Positions 18,567 through 27,623 of a stretch of 64,000 bases of DNA are shown in pieces (position 1 is the stretch's first letter; every line of letters begins with the position of its first letter). Where the stretch lies: positions 186,001 through 250,000 of the forward strand of contig CAILAY010000009.1 in the NCBI GenBank assembly GCA_903832285.1, in the 5' to 3' direction. The position numbers were made by a program, and so were the translations under genes. This stretch comes from an uncultured beta proteobacterium. Lineage in GTDB: Bacteria > Pseudomonadota > Gammaproteobacteria > Burkholderiales > Burkholderiaceae_C. The notes below the pieces were generated by a model, which was given only the letters and a program-made list of their open reading frames with translations, searched no databases and was not told where the DNA came from.

Positions 18567-18597
18567 CCGCCGCCCGCGGCGCCTGCCAAGCGCTCGG

Positions 18598-19164
18598 CTA
18601 CTCCGAGGCCGCTTGCGCCAAGCGCTCACTGCGCCAGTACACATCGTCACCGCCGTGCATGCGGTTGAGCACCCGCGCCAGCACAAACAGCAGATCGCTC
18701 AAACGGTTCAGGTACTGGCGTGGCGTGTCTTTCAACGCGTCCTGATGCCCCAGCGCCACAAGCGCACGTTCGGCGCGCCGCGCCACCGTGCGGCACACAT
18801 GGGCCAGCGCCGCGGCGCGTGTTCCCGCCGGCAGGATGAACTCCTGCAGTCGGGGCAAGGCGTCGTTGTACTGCGCCAGCGCGGCATCGAGCGCCAGCAC
18901 CGCTTCGGCCTTGAGCAGTTCGAAACCGGGGATGGACAATTCGCCACCGAGGTTGAAAAGCTGGTGCTGGACTTCGACCAGCAGATCGCGCACAGGCGGT
19001 GGCAACCCTTCGCACAGCAGCACACCGATGTTGGAGTTCAATTCGTCCACCTCGCCCATGGCGTGCACACGCAAACTGTCCTTGGAAACCCGCGTGTTGT
19101 CGCCCAACCCGGTGCTACCGTCGTCGCCGGTGCGTGTGGCGATTTGCGTGAGGCGTTGTCCCAT
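18598..19164 (-). CDS. ATP:cob(I)alamin adenosyltransferase, PduO type
   Basis: A 188-residue protein beginning MGQRLTQIATRTGDDGSTGL, with the ATP-binding TRTGDDG, VDELNSNIG and RTVARRAER signatures of the PduO/MMAB family. It transfers the adenosyl group of ATP to reduced cobalamin to make coenzyme B12. It lies 33 bp after the RutR-like regulator on the same strand and may be co-transcribed, although no functional link is obvious. The B12-using metH in this window needs methylcobalamin, not this product. Confidence 0.93.
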   Translation of the reverse strand: MGQRLTQIATRTGDDGSTGLGDNTRVSKDSLRVHAMGEVDELNSNIGVLLCEGLPPPVRDLLVEVQHQLFNLGGELSIPGFELLKAEAVLALDAALAQYNDALPRLQEFILPAGTRAAALAHVCRTVARRAERALVALGHQDALKDTPRQYLNRLSDLLFVLARVLNRMHGGDDVYWRSERLAQAASE

Positions 19165-19197
19165 GAAGTCTCCCCGACAAATACCGCTATTGTCGCG

Positions 19198-19857
19198 TCA
19201 CTCGCCCAGACCGCAACCGCGCAGCAGCAGCGACACCACATGTTCAGTTGCGCGCTGGTAGTCTTTGGCGCCCAGTTCGACACGTCCCAAAACCGCGCAC
19301 ACCTGCACGTCGAAGTCGGCATAGGTTTGCGTCGCGGCCCAGATCGTGAAGAACAGGTGCACGCTGTCCACGGGCGCCACCTTGCCGGCCGCAATCCAGC
19401 CGTCGATCACCGCGGCCTTGTCCCGCACGAGAGCGCGCAGCTCGGTGGTCAACAGATTTCTGACCACCGGTGCACCGTGCAGGAGTTCGTTCGCAAACAC
19501 CTTGGAGGCGTGGGGTCGACGCGCCGACAGCGCCATCTTGTCGCGGATATAGCGCTCGATCGCAGTGCGTGGATCGGCCTCGGGAACGATGCCGTGCGTC
19601 GGCTCCAGCCAGTCCTGCAAAGTGTGCGCCAGCACCGCACGATACAGCTCCTGTTTGGAGCCGAAGTAGTAGTGCAGATTGGCCTTGGGCAGACCCGCGC
19701 TGTCCGCGATCGCGGCCATGGTGGCACCGCCAAAACCGGCGCCGGCAAACACGCGCTCGGCCGCCTCCAGGATCAGCGCCTCGTTACTCTGGCGAATCTG
19801 GCCCTTGGCGTTCTCGTCCATGACGCTGTTCGGCTTGCGGTTGGAGAGCTGATTCAT
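19198..19857 (-). CDS. TetR-family regulator, RutR-like
   Basis: A 219-residue regulator. The N-terminal helix-turn-helix contains TMAAIADSAGLPKANLHYYF, and the rest resembles RutR along its length (TLQDWLEP, AIERYIRDKM, ASKVFANELLHGAP, FFTIWAATQTYADF). RutR in E. coli responds to uracil and thymine. It lies directly downstream of the ABC importer genes, separated from them by a terminator hairpin, so it may control that importer. The start at 19857 is used; an ATG at 19821 is also possible, and neither has a strong ribosome site. Confidence 0.85.
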   Translation of the reverse strand: MNQLSNRKPNSVMDENAKGQIRQSNEALILEAAERVFAGAGFGGATMAAIADSAGLPKANLHYYFGSKQELYRAVLAHTLQDWLEPTHGIVPEADPRTAIERYIRDKMALSARRPHASKVFANELLHGAPVVRNLLTTELRALVRDKAAVIDGWIAAGKVAPVDSVHLFFTIWAATQTYADFDVQVCAVLGRVELGAKDYQRATEHVVSLLLRGCGLGE

Positions 19858-19866
19858 CGTGAGAAG

Positions 19867-19898
19867 AAAAAGGGGTCCTACCCTCGTCGGACAGGACC
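19867..19898 (-). terminator. Rho-independent terminator after the ABC importer operon
   Basis: On the minus strand GGGGTCCT pairs with AGGACCCC across a 12-base loop (19872-19899 region) and is followed by a run of T residues. It sits 21 bp past the stop of the binding-protein gene and just ahead of the RutR-like gene. Confidence 0.8.
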
Positions 19899-19919
19899 CC
19901 AGACAAGCGAGCCTGCGAA

Positions 19920-20924
19920 TTACTTTTGCGCTGCGTCCCACACCACGTGGGAGTACGCGGCCTTGCCCGGATCCTTCTTGATCACAGGCGAGCTGCCGGC
20001 GGCCAGCAGCACCTTGACCGTGCGCTCATAGGCCGCGGGTTCGAGGTAGCCGATCTTGGCCGTGCCCGCGTTGGTGATGAGCTTGGCCACGTTTTCCATC
20101 TGGCGTTTTTGCACCTTCTCGGAAGCGCTGCCGGAAGTGTCGGCAGCAACCACGATCTTGGCGGCTTCGGCCGGGTTCTTCACGGCATCGTTCCAGCCCT
20201 TGAACGTGGCCTTGAGGAACTTGGCCATGCGCGCGACAAAGGCCGGATCCTTGAGCTTGGAGTCGAGCACATACAGCCCGTCTTCAAGCGAGGCCACGCC
20301 CTCCTTTTCGTAGAAGAAGGTGACAAGGTCGCTTTCCTTCACGCCCGCGTCCACCACCTGCCAGTACTCGTTGTAGATCATGGTCGAGATGCAGGCCGCC
20401 TGGTTCTGCAGCAGCGGATCGACGTTGAAGCCCTGCTTGAGGATCTTTATGTCGGTGTCGGTCTTGAGGCCCAGCTTGGCCATCCAGTTCAGGAACGGGT
20501 ACTCATTGCCGCCGTACCACACGCCCAGGGTCTTGCCCTTGAAGTCCTTGGGACTGGAGACGCCGCTGGCCTTTTTGCAGGTGAGCATCAGACCGGATTG
20601 ATTGAACACCTGGGCAATGTTGACCAGGGGCACGCCGGCTTCGCGCGCGGCCAGCGCGTCGGGCATCCAGTTCACCACCACGTCCGCGCCGTTGCCGGCG
20701 ATCACCTGCACAGGAGAGATATCCGGGCCGCCGGGCTTGATGGTCACGTCCAGACCGGCGGCCTTGTAATAACCCTTGGCCTGGGCCACGTAGTAGCCCG
20801 CGAACTGCGCCTGCGGCAGCCACTTGAGCTGGACGGTGACCTTGTCGGCCGCGCTCGCGGTGGCACCGCACACGGCCAGCACGGCGGCCAACAGACCACC
20901 AACTATCTTGGAAGAACGAATCAT
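19920..20924 (-). CDS. ABC importer substrate-binding protein, NMT1/THI5-like
   Basis: A 334-residue periplasmic protein with a signal peptide (to about residue 25, ATASAA). It has the NMT1/THI5-like fold: VTVQLKWLPQAQFAGYYVAQAKGYYKAAGLDVTI and GNGADVVVNWMPDALAAREAG. Relatives bind hydroxymethylpyrimidine or other small N-heterocycles, nitrate, sulfonates or riboflavin. A good AAGGAG ribosome site precedes the ATG. With the RutR-like regulator beside it, a pyrimidine-type substrate is plausible but not shown. Confidence 0.9.
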   Translation of the reverse strand: MIRSSKIVGGLLAAVLAVCGATASAADKVTVQLKWLPQAQFAGYYVAQAKGYYKAAGLDVTIKPGGPDISPVQVIAGNGADVVVNWMPDALAAREAGVPLVNIAQVFNQSGLMLTCKKASGVSSPKDFKGKTLGVWYGGNEYPFLNWMAKLGLKTDTDIKILKQGFNVDPLLQNQAACISTMIYNEYWQVVDAGVKESDLVTFFYEKEGVASLEDGLYVLDSKLKDPAFVARMAKFLKATFKGWNDAVKNPAEAAKIVVAADTSGSASEKVQKRQMENVAKLITNAGTAKIGYLEPAAYERTVKVLLAAGSSPVIKKDPGKAAYSHVVWDAAQK

Positions 20925-20997
20925 GGGAAGCTCCTTGGGGTTGAGGGAAAAGAAACGGCCAACTCATGCGAGCCGACCACGGGGTGAAAGTGATGAT

Positions 20998-21945
20998 TCA
21001 TGTGGCACGCACCGACGGATGCCAGAAGGCGGCGCGCCGCTCCAGTTGCACCAGCAGCGCGTAGGCGAGCGAGCCCGTGACCGCAGCCACGACGATGGCG
21101 CCCCAGACCAGGGCCATGTTCATGCGCGAGGCTTCGGTCGAAATCCTGAACCCAAGGCCCGACGTGGGCGAGCCGAAAAATTCCGCCACGATCGCGCCGA
21201 TCAGCGCCAACGTGGCGTTGACCTTGAGCGCTGAAAACATGAAGGGCAATGCCGCCGGCAGCCTCAGCGCCAACAGAGTGCGGCCATAACTTGCGGCGTA
21301 GCTGTGCATCAGTTCGCGCTCCAGTCTGCCCGCGGCCTTGAGGCCGGCCAGCGTGGACACCAGCATCGGAAAGAAGGTCATCAGTACCACCACCGCAGCC
21401 TTGGACTGCCACTCGAAGCCGAACCACATCACGGCGATGGGCGCAACCGCGACCAGTGGAATGGTGCTGGTCAGCGACGCCAGCGGCAACAGGCCGCGCT
21501 GCAGAAACGGCATGCGGTCGATCGCCACGGCCACGCTAAACCCCAGGGCAGAGCCCAGAGTCCAGCCGAGCAGCACCGCCTTGAGCACGGTCTGCACGAA
21601 GTCGCCCCAAAGCGTGGGCCCATGCTCGGCCATGGATCGCAGGATCAGGCTCGGTGGTGGCAACAGCACTCTGGGCACCTCGAAGGCGACCACCAGCAAC
21701 TGCCAAAAGTAGATGATCCAGATGCCAAACAGCGCCGCGGTCAGCGTGCCGTAGATTCGTCCCCCTTCGATCGCCGCCATGCGGCGTATCGATTGAATGG
21801 CCAGCAATGCCAGCACGCTGGTCATCAGCCAGAATATTGCGGTCGGTGGCGCTTCGCCCGCGGCGACGGGCGTGCCCAACAGCAGCCCGGCGAGGCCAAG
21901 ACAGACAGCAATCCAGATCGCGGTGATTTGGGTCGAGGATTTCAT
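20998..21945 (-). CDS. ABC importer permease
   Basis: A 315-residue inner-membrane permease of the SsuC/TauC/ThiX type, with the EAA loop in the segment ELMHSYAASYGRTLLALRLPAALP. The ATG at 21945 overlaps the stop of the other permease gene (ATGA), so the two are coupled. Two N-terminal hydrophobic segments precede the usual six-helix core. It would pair with the second permease as a heterodimer. Confidence 0.88.
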   Translation of the reverse strand: MKSSTQITAIWIAVCLGLAGLLLGTPVAAGEAPPTAIFWLMTSVLALLAIQSIRRMAAIEGGRIYGTLTAALFGIWIIYFWQLLVVAFEVPRVLLPPPSLILRSMAEHGPTLWGDFVQTVLKAVLLGWTLGSALGFSVAVAIDRMPFLQRGLLPLASLTSTIPLVAVAPIAVMWFGFEWQSKAAVVVLMTFFPMLVSTLAGLKAAGRLERELMHSYAASYGRTLLALRLPAALPFMFSALKVNATLALIGAIVAEFFGSPTSGLGFRISTEASRMNMALVWGAIVVAAVTGSLAYALLVQLERRAAFWHPSVRAT

Positions 21946-22841
21946 CCCTGATTCCTGTGGCGCAGCACCAGACGCTCCACGCCGGCCACGGCGGTCGTGA
22001 GCGCGAGGCCCAGCAAGGCCGACATCACCAGCGCCGACCAGATCTGTACCGTATTGCCGTAGTAGGAGCCGGTCAGCAAGCGCGCGCCCAGACCGGCCTG
22101 CGCGCCCGTGGGCAGCTCGGCCACCATCGCGCCCACCAGTCCCGCCGCGATGCCCACACGCAGTGCCGGAAAAAGGAATGGCAGGGCCGCCGGAAGGCGC
22201 AGCAGCCACAGCGATTGCCAGCGCGTCGCGGCATACGTGTGCAGCATCTCGGTCTCGATGCGTTGCGGCGATCGCAAACCCTGCACTATCGCCACCGTCA
22301 CCGGGAAGAAGCACAGGTACATCGCGATCACGGCCTTGGGCGCAACGCCGGCAAAACCCAGGCTTCCCAATATCACCAGCACGATGGGTGCGATCGCCAG
22401 CACCGGCACCGTCTGCGATGCCACGATCCAGGGCAACAGGGCCCGGTCCAGGGTGCGCGAATGCACGATCGCCACCGACAACAGCAGGCCCAGCAATGTG
22501 CCCATGACGAAGCCCCAAAGCGTGGACTCGGCCGTCACCGCCACGTGGAACAGCAGGTTGCGCGGCGAGTCCAAGGGCCAGTCGATGAGGCTGGACCACA
22601 GATCAATAGCGACCTGATGCGGCGCCGGCATGAGCGGGCGCTGCATCTCCATCGTCGCCGAGAACAGGTTCTGCCAGGTCCACGGCGCGTCCTGCGGCAT
22701 GACTCGCTCTATCGCGCCGGGGGCGTTCAGCGCCCAGGCGGCAAGGTACCAAATCACGATCAGCAACACCAGCATGACCGCCACCGGCAGGCCCTGCTGG
22801 TGAAAACGCGCGACTCTGTGGCGCCACGTGTTTTCAGTCAT
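21942..22841 (-). CDS. ABC importer permease
   Basis: A 299-residue permease paralogous to the one downstream, with the EAA-type loop ETEMLHTYAATRWQSLWLLRLP and six core membrane segments. The start at 22841 overlaps the end of the ATPase gene by 8 bp; an ATG at 22850 is an alternative. Together the two permeases and ATPase form a complete importer. Confidence 0.88.
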   Translation of the reverse strand: MTENTWRHRVARFHQQGLPVAVMLVLLIVIWYLAAWALNAPGAIERVMPQDAPWTWQNLFSATMEMQRPLMPAPHQVAIDLWSSLIDWPLDSPRNLLFHVAVTAESTLWGFVMGTLLGLLLSVAIVHSRTLDRALLPWIVASQTVPVLAIAPIVLVILGSLGFAGVAPKAVIAMYLCFFPVTVAIVQGLRSPQRIETEMLHTYAATRWQSLWLLRLPAALPFLFPALRVGIAAGLVGAMVAELPTGAQAGLGARLLTGSYYGNTVQIWSALVMSALLGLALTTAVAGVERLVLRHRNQG

Positions 22842-23661
22842 GGTGGCCATCCGCAAGCGCTTCGCGCACCGCGTGCGCCACGGCAATGAAATCCGCGCTG
22901 TCGCGCAGGCCCAGATGGCGCGCATCGGGCAGGGGCGACTCAATCACCTTCACTATGCGTCCGGGCCTGGGCGACATCACGACGATGCGGGTCGACAGGT
23001 AAACAGCCTCGGCGATCGAATGCGTGACGAACACCACGGTGCGCCGCTCGCGCTGCCACAGCTGCTGCAACTGTTCGTTCAGGCGGTCGCGCGTGATTTC
23101 GTCGAGTGCACCAAACGGCTCGTCCATCATCAGGATGCGCGGCTCGAAGGCCAGGGCGCGCGCAATCGACACGCGCTGCTGCATGCCACCTGACAACTGC
23201 CACGGATACTTGTTCTCGAAGCCGATCAGACCGACACGCGACAACTGCTCCAGGGCGATGGTTTTGCATTGCGTCTTGGTGTGGCCCTGGATCTGCAGCG
23301 GCAGCGTGACGTTGGCCAATACTGTGCGCCAGGGGAACAGGGCCGGTGCCTGAAACACGTAGCCGTAGGCGCGCGCCAGACGCGCCTGATGCGGGCTCAC
23401 GCCGTTCACCAACACCTGACCGGTGCTGATCTTTTCCAGGTCGGCAATGACGCGCATCAGGGTGGTTTTGCCGCAGCCCGAGGGGCCGATCAGCGCCACG
23501 AATTCACCCTCGCGAATGTCCAGATCGATGCTCTCCAGCGCATGCACCGGCGCCTCACTGGTCTGGTACACGACGCTCGCATTGCGGACTTCAACTGCCA
23601 GCCGCGCGCTCCCGGTTGAGGTCGTTTTGGAAAGGACGGATGGCGCTTCGGAAGGGTTCAT
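22834..23661 (-). CDS. ABC importer ATPase
   Basis: A 275-residue ATP-binding subunit with Walker A GPSGCGKT at residues 59-66, the signature LSGGMQQRVSIARAL and Walker B ILMMDEPFGALD. It belongs to the SsuB/TauB/ThiZ group. It is the first gene of the importer operon on the minus strand, 50 bp after the methyltransferase gene. The ATG at 23661 gives a sensible family length; upstream codons in frame are less likely. Confidence 0.92.
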   Translation of the reverse strand: MNPSEAPSVLSKTTSTGSARLAVEVRNASVVYQTSEAPVHALESIDLDIREGEFVALIGPSGCGKTTLMRVIADLEKISTGQVLVNGVSPHQARLARAYGYVFQAPALFPWRTVLANVTLPLQIQGHTKTQCKTIALEQLSRVGLIGFENKYPWQLSGGMQQRVSIARALAFEPRILMMDEPFGALDEITRDRLNEQLQQLWQRERRTVVFVTHSIAEAVYLSTRIVVMSPRPGRIVKVIESPLPDARHLGLRDSADFIAVAHAVREALADGHHD

Positions 23662-23711
23662 TGACGCTCGGGAGTTTGGATCGGTCGCGCTGGAAGAAGC
23701 TAACCAACTGG

Positions 23712-24512
23712 TCAACTTATTTTATCGACGCAGGCCATTTCCGTGCCAACAACATGCTCAGGGTTTAACCTGCCCTCGCCCCGAATTTGATAGACCCAAA
23801 CCGGGCGCCCGTCCGGTGCGTTTAGCGTGGCGCTGGGCACCCAGTCCTTCACCTCGAACTCCAGGCTCACAAGCCAGGACCCCGGCCGCATTTGTGTCCC
23901 GGCCTTTTGCGCTGCCCGCGCCATGCTCTCCGGCCGCTGGAACAGATAGACCAGGACATAGGGGCTCCAGTCGGCGCGCCAGATGTCGCCCTGCCGCACT
24001 CGCGCCCAGGGACAGCGCAGGGCGCTGATGGCGCGCAAAGGCCAACTCCACTCGATGCCATGAAGTTGACACTGCGGATAGGCCTCACGCAGCGCCGTGA
24101 GGCCGTCGCCCAAACCGCTGCCGGCATCCAGCACACGGGCTCCTCCGGGTAATGGTGCCGACTGAGGCAAGTCGCGCAAGGCGTGAACAGGGGTGGGAAA
24201 CAGCGGTGCGTCACGCCAGGCATTGAAGGGATAGAGCAGCAGCAACAGCAACAGCAGCAGCAGCCAGACCCAGTTCGGCGCATTCGCATGGCTGCCGTTC
24301 GAACCGAGACCCGACAGCGCCACCGACAGCGGAAAGCCCAACGCAATGAAGGCACTGCGCCAACGCGTGCTGCCCCAGAGTGCGCAGACTAGGCCGACCA
24401 TGCACGCCACGGCCAACGACAGCCAGTGAGCCACGCCCAAAGCCCGCGAGCCCAACAGAACGGCCCAGCAACCGGACCAGACCCAGACGGCGGGAAGTGG
24501 CCAGCGGGTCAT
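23712..24512 (-). CDS. Membrane-anchored SAM-dependent methyltransferase-like protein
   Basis: About 266 residues. The N-terminal 90 residues form several membrane helices, including a run of ten leucines encoded by a CAG/CTG trinucleotide stretch. A class I methyltransferase domain follows, with motif I VLDAGSGLGDGLTALREAYP and an acidic residue after strand 2 (GIEWSW). The motif DxxxxxYVLVYLFQRP after it resembles methyltransferases of small bacterial membrane proteins. The substrate is unknown. A GTG at 24551 would extend the protein to overlap parB; ATG 24512 is preferred. Confidence 0.75.
   Translation of the reverse strand: MTRWPLPAVWVWSGCWAVLLGSRALGVAHWLSLAVACMVGLVCALWGSTRWRSAFIALGFPLSVALSGLGSNGSHANAPNWVWLLLLLLLLLLYPFNAWRDAPLFPTPVHALRDLPQSAPLPGGARVLDAGSGLGDGLTALREAYPQCQLHGIEWSWPLRAISALRCPWARVRQGDIWRADWSPYVLVYLFQRPESMARAAQKAGTQMRPGSWLVSLEFEVKDWVPSATLNAPDGRPVWVYQIRGEGRLNPEHVVGTEMACVDKIS
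24236..24265. repeat. CAG/CAA trinucleotide run
   Basis: About ten consecutive CAG or CAA triplets, read on the minus strand as leucine codons inside the methyltransferase membrane region. Slippage would add or remove leucines without changing the frame. Confidence 0.8.
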
Positions 24513-24537
24513 GCGCGACGCAGCCGAAGCACGAAAG

Positions 24538-25509
24538 TTAGCGCGTTGCACCTTGGGTCAATTTGTCGATCAGGCCGTTGAGTTCTTCCAGCGAGCCAAA
24601 CTGGATCGCCAACTCACCCATCTCCTCCATTCGACCAGCACGCTTGACGCGCTTCTTCACGCGCACTTCCACGTCGGCGGTGAGCAAATCCGAGAGTTCC
24701 TCTTCCACACGTTTCAGGTCGCGGGACTTTTCCTTCTTGGGTTTGACCGACACCAGGTTGAACTCGGCGCCGAGTTTCTTCGCCAGGCTTTCGGCCTCGC
24801 GGACCGACAGCTTCCTGGCATTGATCTGGCTCGCAGCCGTGATCTGCGTCGCCTTCTCCAGGCTCAACAGGGCGCGGGCATGACCCATGTCGATGTCGCC
24901 GGCCATCAACATGGTCTGCACCGGCTCGGCCAGATTGAGCAGGCGCAGGAGGTTGCTGGCGGCGCTACGGGATCGTCCCACAGCCTGCGCAGCGAGTTCG
25001 TGAGTGAGTCCAAACTCTCTCACCAAACGTTGCAGACCGTGCGCTTCTTCCAGTGGATTCAGGTCTTCGCGCTGGATGTTCTCGATCAGCGCCATGGCCG
25101 CTGCGGACTCGTCGGGCACATCGCGCACCAGCACCGGAACGCTATCCAGACCGGCCAGTTTGGCGGCGCGAAAGCGGCGCTCGCCGGCGATGATCTCGTA
25201 CACGGGTCGGGCCTGCGCGGCACCATGCGAATCTTCACCGCGGTGCGCCCGAGCCTTGTCTTCGCCCAACTGCCGCACCAGGATCGGCTGCATGATGCCC
25301 TGCACCTTGATGCTTTCGGCCAGTTCGTAGAGCGCGCCTTCGTCCATGCGGGTGCGCGGCTGGTACTGGCCCGGGACCAGATCAATCAGCAGCAAGGTTG
25401 CGGGCAGGCCGGGGTTGGGCGCAAGCGCGCCCGCTGTACCTTCAGCGACCTTGGGTCCGAGCAGGGCTTCGAGTCCGCGGCCAAGGCCTTTGGGTTTTTT
25501 TGTGACCAT
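24538..25509 (-). CDS. parB: Chromosome partitioning protein ParB
   Basis: A 323-residue ParB/Spo0J protein. It has the N-terminal KKPKGLGRGLEALLG segment, the CTP-binding box GERRFRAAKLAG with ENIQREDLNPLEEA, a helix-turn-helix (LAAQAVGRSRSAASNLLRLL) and a C-terminal dimerisation region. ParB loads on parS sites and slides as a CTP-gated clamp; sites are present in this window at 29540 and 27682. A short insertion with a Gly-Glu-Asp-Ser-His stretch lies just before the CTP box. It is in the same run as parA but separated by a hydrolase gene. Confidence 0.96.
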   Translation of the reverse strand: MVTKKPKGLGRGLEALLGPKVAEGTAGALAPNPGLPATLLLIDLVPGQYQPRTRMDEGALYELAESIKVQGIMQPILVRQLGEDKARAHRGEDSHGAAQARPVYEIIAGERRFRAAKLAGLDSVPVLVRDVPDESAAAMALIENIQREDLNPLEEAHGLQRLVREFGLTHELAAQAVGRSRSAASNLLRLLNLAEPVQTMLMAGDIDMGHARALLSLEKATQITAASQINARKLSVREAESLAKKLGAEFNLVSVKPKKEKSRDLKRVEEELSDLLTADVEVRVKKRVKRAGRMEEMGELAIQFGSLEELNGLIDKLTQGATR

Positions 25510-25555
25510 GATTTCTTTCTACTTTTCTTTTCAATCAGTTGCGCACAGAACTGGG

Positions 25556-26122
25556 TTATTGCGGTCGGACACTACTCGCCGCCGCCAATGGCATCAGGTG
25601 TCGCAAGCGCTCGAACCCATCGTCCCAATCCCCCAGACCGGAGTCGGCGTTGATGTGGCCCCGGCGTCCGTAGTCGACGAATTCGGCGCCCCACGCCGTG
25701 GCCATCTGTTGCGCGCGCTCGAAGGCGCAGAAAGGGTCATCGCGACTGGCAAGCACCACACTCTTGAACGGCAGCACCTGCCGTGGAATGGGCGACCAAC
25801 TGGGCCACATTGCTCGGAACTCCTCCCGCTCCACGTCCGGGAGCGCCACCAGCAATGCCCCACGCACCCTGTGCGTTTGGCCCGAATGCGCGGCCCAGGT
25901 GGCCACCAATTGGCAGCCCAGACTGTGACCCACCAGCAGCGCCGGTTCGTCACACGACAGCAGCACCTCCTCCAGTCGGGCGCACCAGTCGCCGCGCAAC
26001 GGGCGCATCCAGTCGTGCTGCTCCACCCGCAGGTAGCCGTGCGCACGCTCCCACCGGCTTTGCCAGTGATCGGGGCCGGAGTTTTGCCAGCCCGGCAGAA
26101 GCAATACGTTGGATGGAGTCAT
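25556..26122 (-). CDS. RBBP9/YdeN-type alpha/beta hydrolase
   Basis: A 188-residue serine hydrolase. It begins VLLLPGWQNSGPDHWQSRWE, has the nucleophile elbow GHSLGCQL and ends with the Asp and His motifs ASRDDPFC and YGRRGHINADSGLGDW, all typical of the RBBP9/YdeN family. Activity on a natural substrate is unknown. It is inserted between parA and parB, an arrangement also found in related betaproteobacteria, though no segregation role is known. Confidence 0.88.
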   Translation of the reverse strand: MTPSNVLLLPGWQNSGPDHWQSRWERAHGYLRVEQHDWMRPLRGDWCARLEEVLLSCDEPALLVGHSLGCQLVATWAAHSGQTHRVRGALLVALPDVEREEFRAMWPSWSPIPRQVLPFKSVVLASRDDPFCAFERAQQMATAWGAEFVDYGRRGHINADSGLGDWDDGFERLRHLMPLAAASSVRPQ

Positions 26123-26172
26123 GAGATATTGTGGGACGGACCAAGGCTTCGCGCAGCGAGCTTGCTCGGTCC

Positions 26173-26946
26173 TCAACTGATTTTCTGAATTCGATCCACC
26201 ATCTCCTGCGCGAACTCGATGAACGCCTGGCTGCCCTTGGCAGCCGGATCAAACACCACGCCCGGCAAGCCGTAGCTGGGCGCCTCTGCCAGGCGCACAT
26301 TGCGCGGAATCACGGTGTTGAACACCTTTTCCCCGAAATGTGCCTTGAGTTGATCGCTCACCTGCTGCTGCAAGGTGATGCGCGGATCAAACATGACCCT
26401 TAGCAGGCCGATGATGGCCAGGTCCTTGTTCAGATTCGCATGCACCTGCTTGATGGTATTGACCAAGTCGGTCAGGCCTTCCAGAGCGAAGTATTCACAC
26501 TGCATGGGAACGATCACGCCGTGTGCGCAGCACAACCCATTCAGGGTCAGCATGGAAAGCGACGGCGGGCAATCGATCAACACAAAGTCGTACTGATCGC
26601 TCACCGCCAAAAGCGCCTGCTTCAGCCGTCTTTCGCGCCGCTCGACATCCACGAGTTCGACCTCGGCGCCAGCAAGTTCACGATTGGCACCCAACACATC
26701 GTATCCGCACTTTTCGCTGCTGATCCGCGCCTCGGAGACGCTTGCCGACTCCAGTAATACGTCGTAGACGCTGAGTTCGAGTTGGCGCTTGTCCACGCCC
26801 GAACCCATGGTGGCGTTACCCTGCGGATCAAGGTCGACCATGAGCACACGCTGCCCGACCTTGGCCAAGCCGGCGGCCAGATTCACGGTGGTGGTGGTCT
26901 TGCCGACACCGCCCTTCTGATTGGCGACACAAAATATCCTGGCCAT
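26173..26946 (-). CDS. parA: Chromosome partitioning ATPase ParA
   Basis: A 257-residue ParA/Soj ATPase with the deviant Walker A KGGVGKTTTT at residues 11-20, the switch region DCPPSLSMLTLNGL and the PRNVRLAEAPSYG segment near the C-terminus. The ATG at 26946 gives the standard start MARIFCVANQ. It binds DNA non-specifically with ATP and moves ParB-parS complexes. It lies 22 bp after the LysE-type gene. Confidence 0.96.
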   Translation of the reverse strand: MARIFCVANQKGGVGKTTTTVNLAAGLAKVGQRVLMVDLDPQGNATMGSGVDKRQLELSVYDVLLESASVSEARISSEKCGYDVLGANRELAGAEVELVDVERRERRLKQALLAVSDQYDFVLIDCPPSLSMLTLNGLCCAHGVIVPMQCEYFALEGLTDLVNTIKQVHANLNKDLAIIGLLRVMFDPRITLQQQVSDQLKAHFGEKVFNTVIPRNVRLAEAPSYGLPGVVFDPAAKGSQAFIEFAQEMVDRIQKIS

Positions 26947-26968
26947 AGATCGACTCCCTGCGAATTGT

Positions 26969-27583
26969 TTATTTGGAAAGGGCCAAGCGGATACCAAAGC
27001 CGATCAGGAATATTCCCGCCAGCTTTTCCAGCGCGCGACCCACGGCGGGCCGCGCGCGCATGTGCTCTGCCAAGAAGTGGGTGAGCAGCACGACGGTCAA
27101 GCCATAGGCTGCCGTGAGCACGGCGATGGTGAGTGCCATTGCGCCAAAAGTGACCAGCCCGGGATGCCGTGCGGGATCGACGAACAACGGAAAAAAGGCC
27201 ATGTAGAACACGATCGCCTTGGGGTTGAGCAGGGTGATCATTAACGTCTGACGAAAGAAGTGGTGCGGCGCCATCTTCAGCACCGGCGCGGCGCCCGGTT
27301 TGGCCAATAACATCCGACAGCCCAACCAAGCCAGGTAAGCCGCACCCAGCCACTGCAGCAGCGCAAAGGCCGTTGGATACGCTGCCAAAAGGGCGGCAAC
27401 TCCCGCCACGGCAAGCCAAAGTAGCACCTGATCCCCTGCGATCACGCCCAAGGTGGCAGCCAAGCCGCCGCGCATTCCACCCTTGCCGGTGGAGGTGATC
27501 AGGGCCAAATTACCAGGACCGGGGATCAACAGGAAAATGATGATCGCAGCGCAGAAGGCGCCGTAGTCTGCAATACCAAACAT
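26969..27583 (-). CDS. LysE-family transporter
   Basis: A 204-residue inner-membrane protein with the LysE signature IIFLLIPGPGNLALITSTG near residues 17-35 and six hydrophobic segments. It exports amino acids or similar metabolites; the substrate is not known. The start at 27583 is the ATG nearest the conserved N-terminus. Its position between rsmG and parA is typical of Comamonadaceae-like genomes. Confidence 0.88.
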   Translation of the reverse strand: MFGIADYGAFCAAIIIFLLIPGPGNLALITSTGKGGMRGGLAATLGVIAGDQVLLWLAVAGVAALLAAYPTAFALLQWLGAAYLAWLGCRMLLAKPGAAPVLKMAPHHFFRQTLMITLLNPKAIVFYMAFFPLFVDPARHPGLVTFGAMALTIAVLTAAYGLTVVLLTHFLAEHMRARPAVGRALEKLAGIFLIGFGIRLALSK

Positions 27584-27623
27584 GAAGGGAAAGGTCCTGA
27601 AAGCGAAACGGGAAGGAGCGAGT

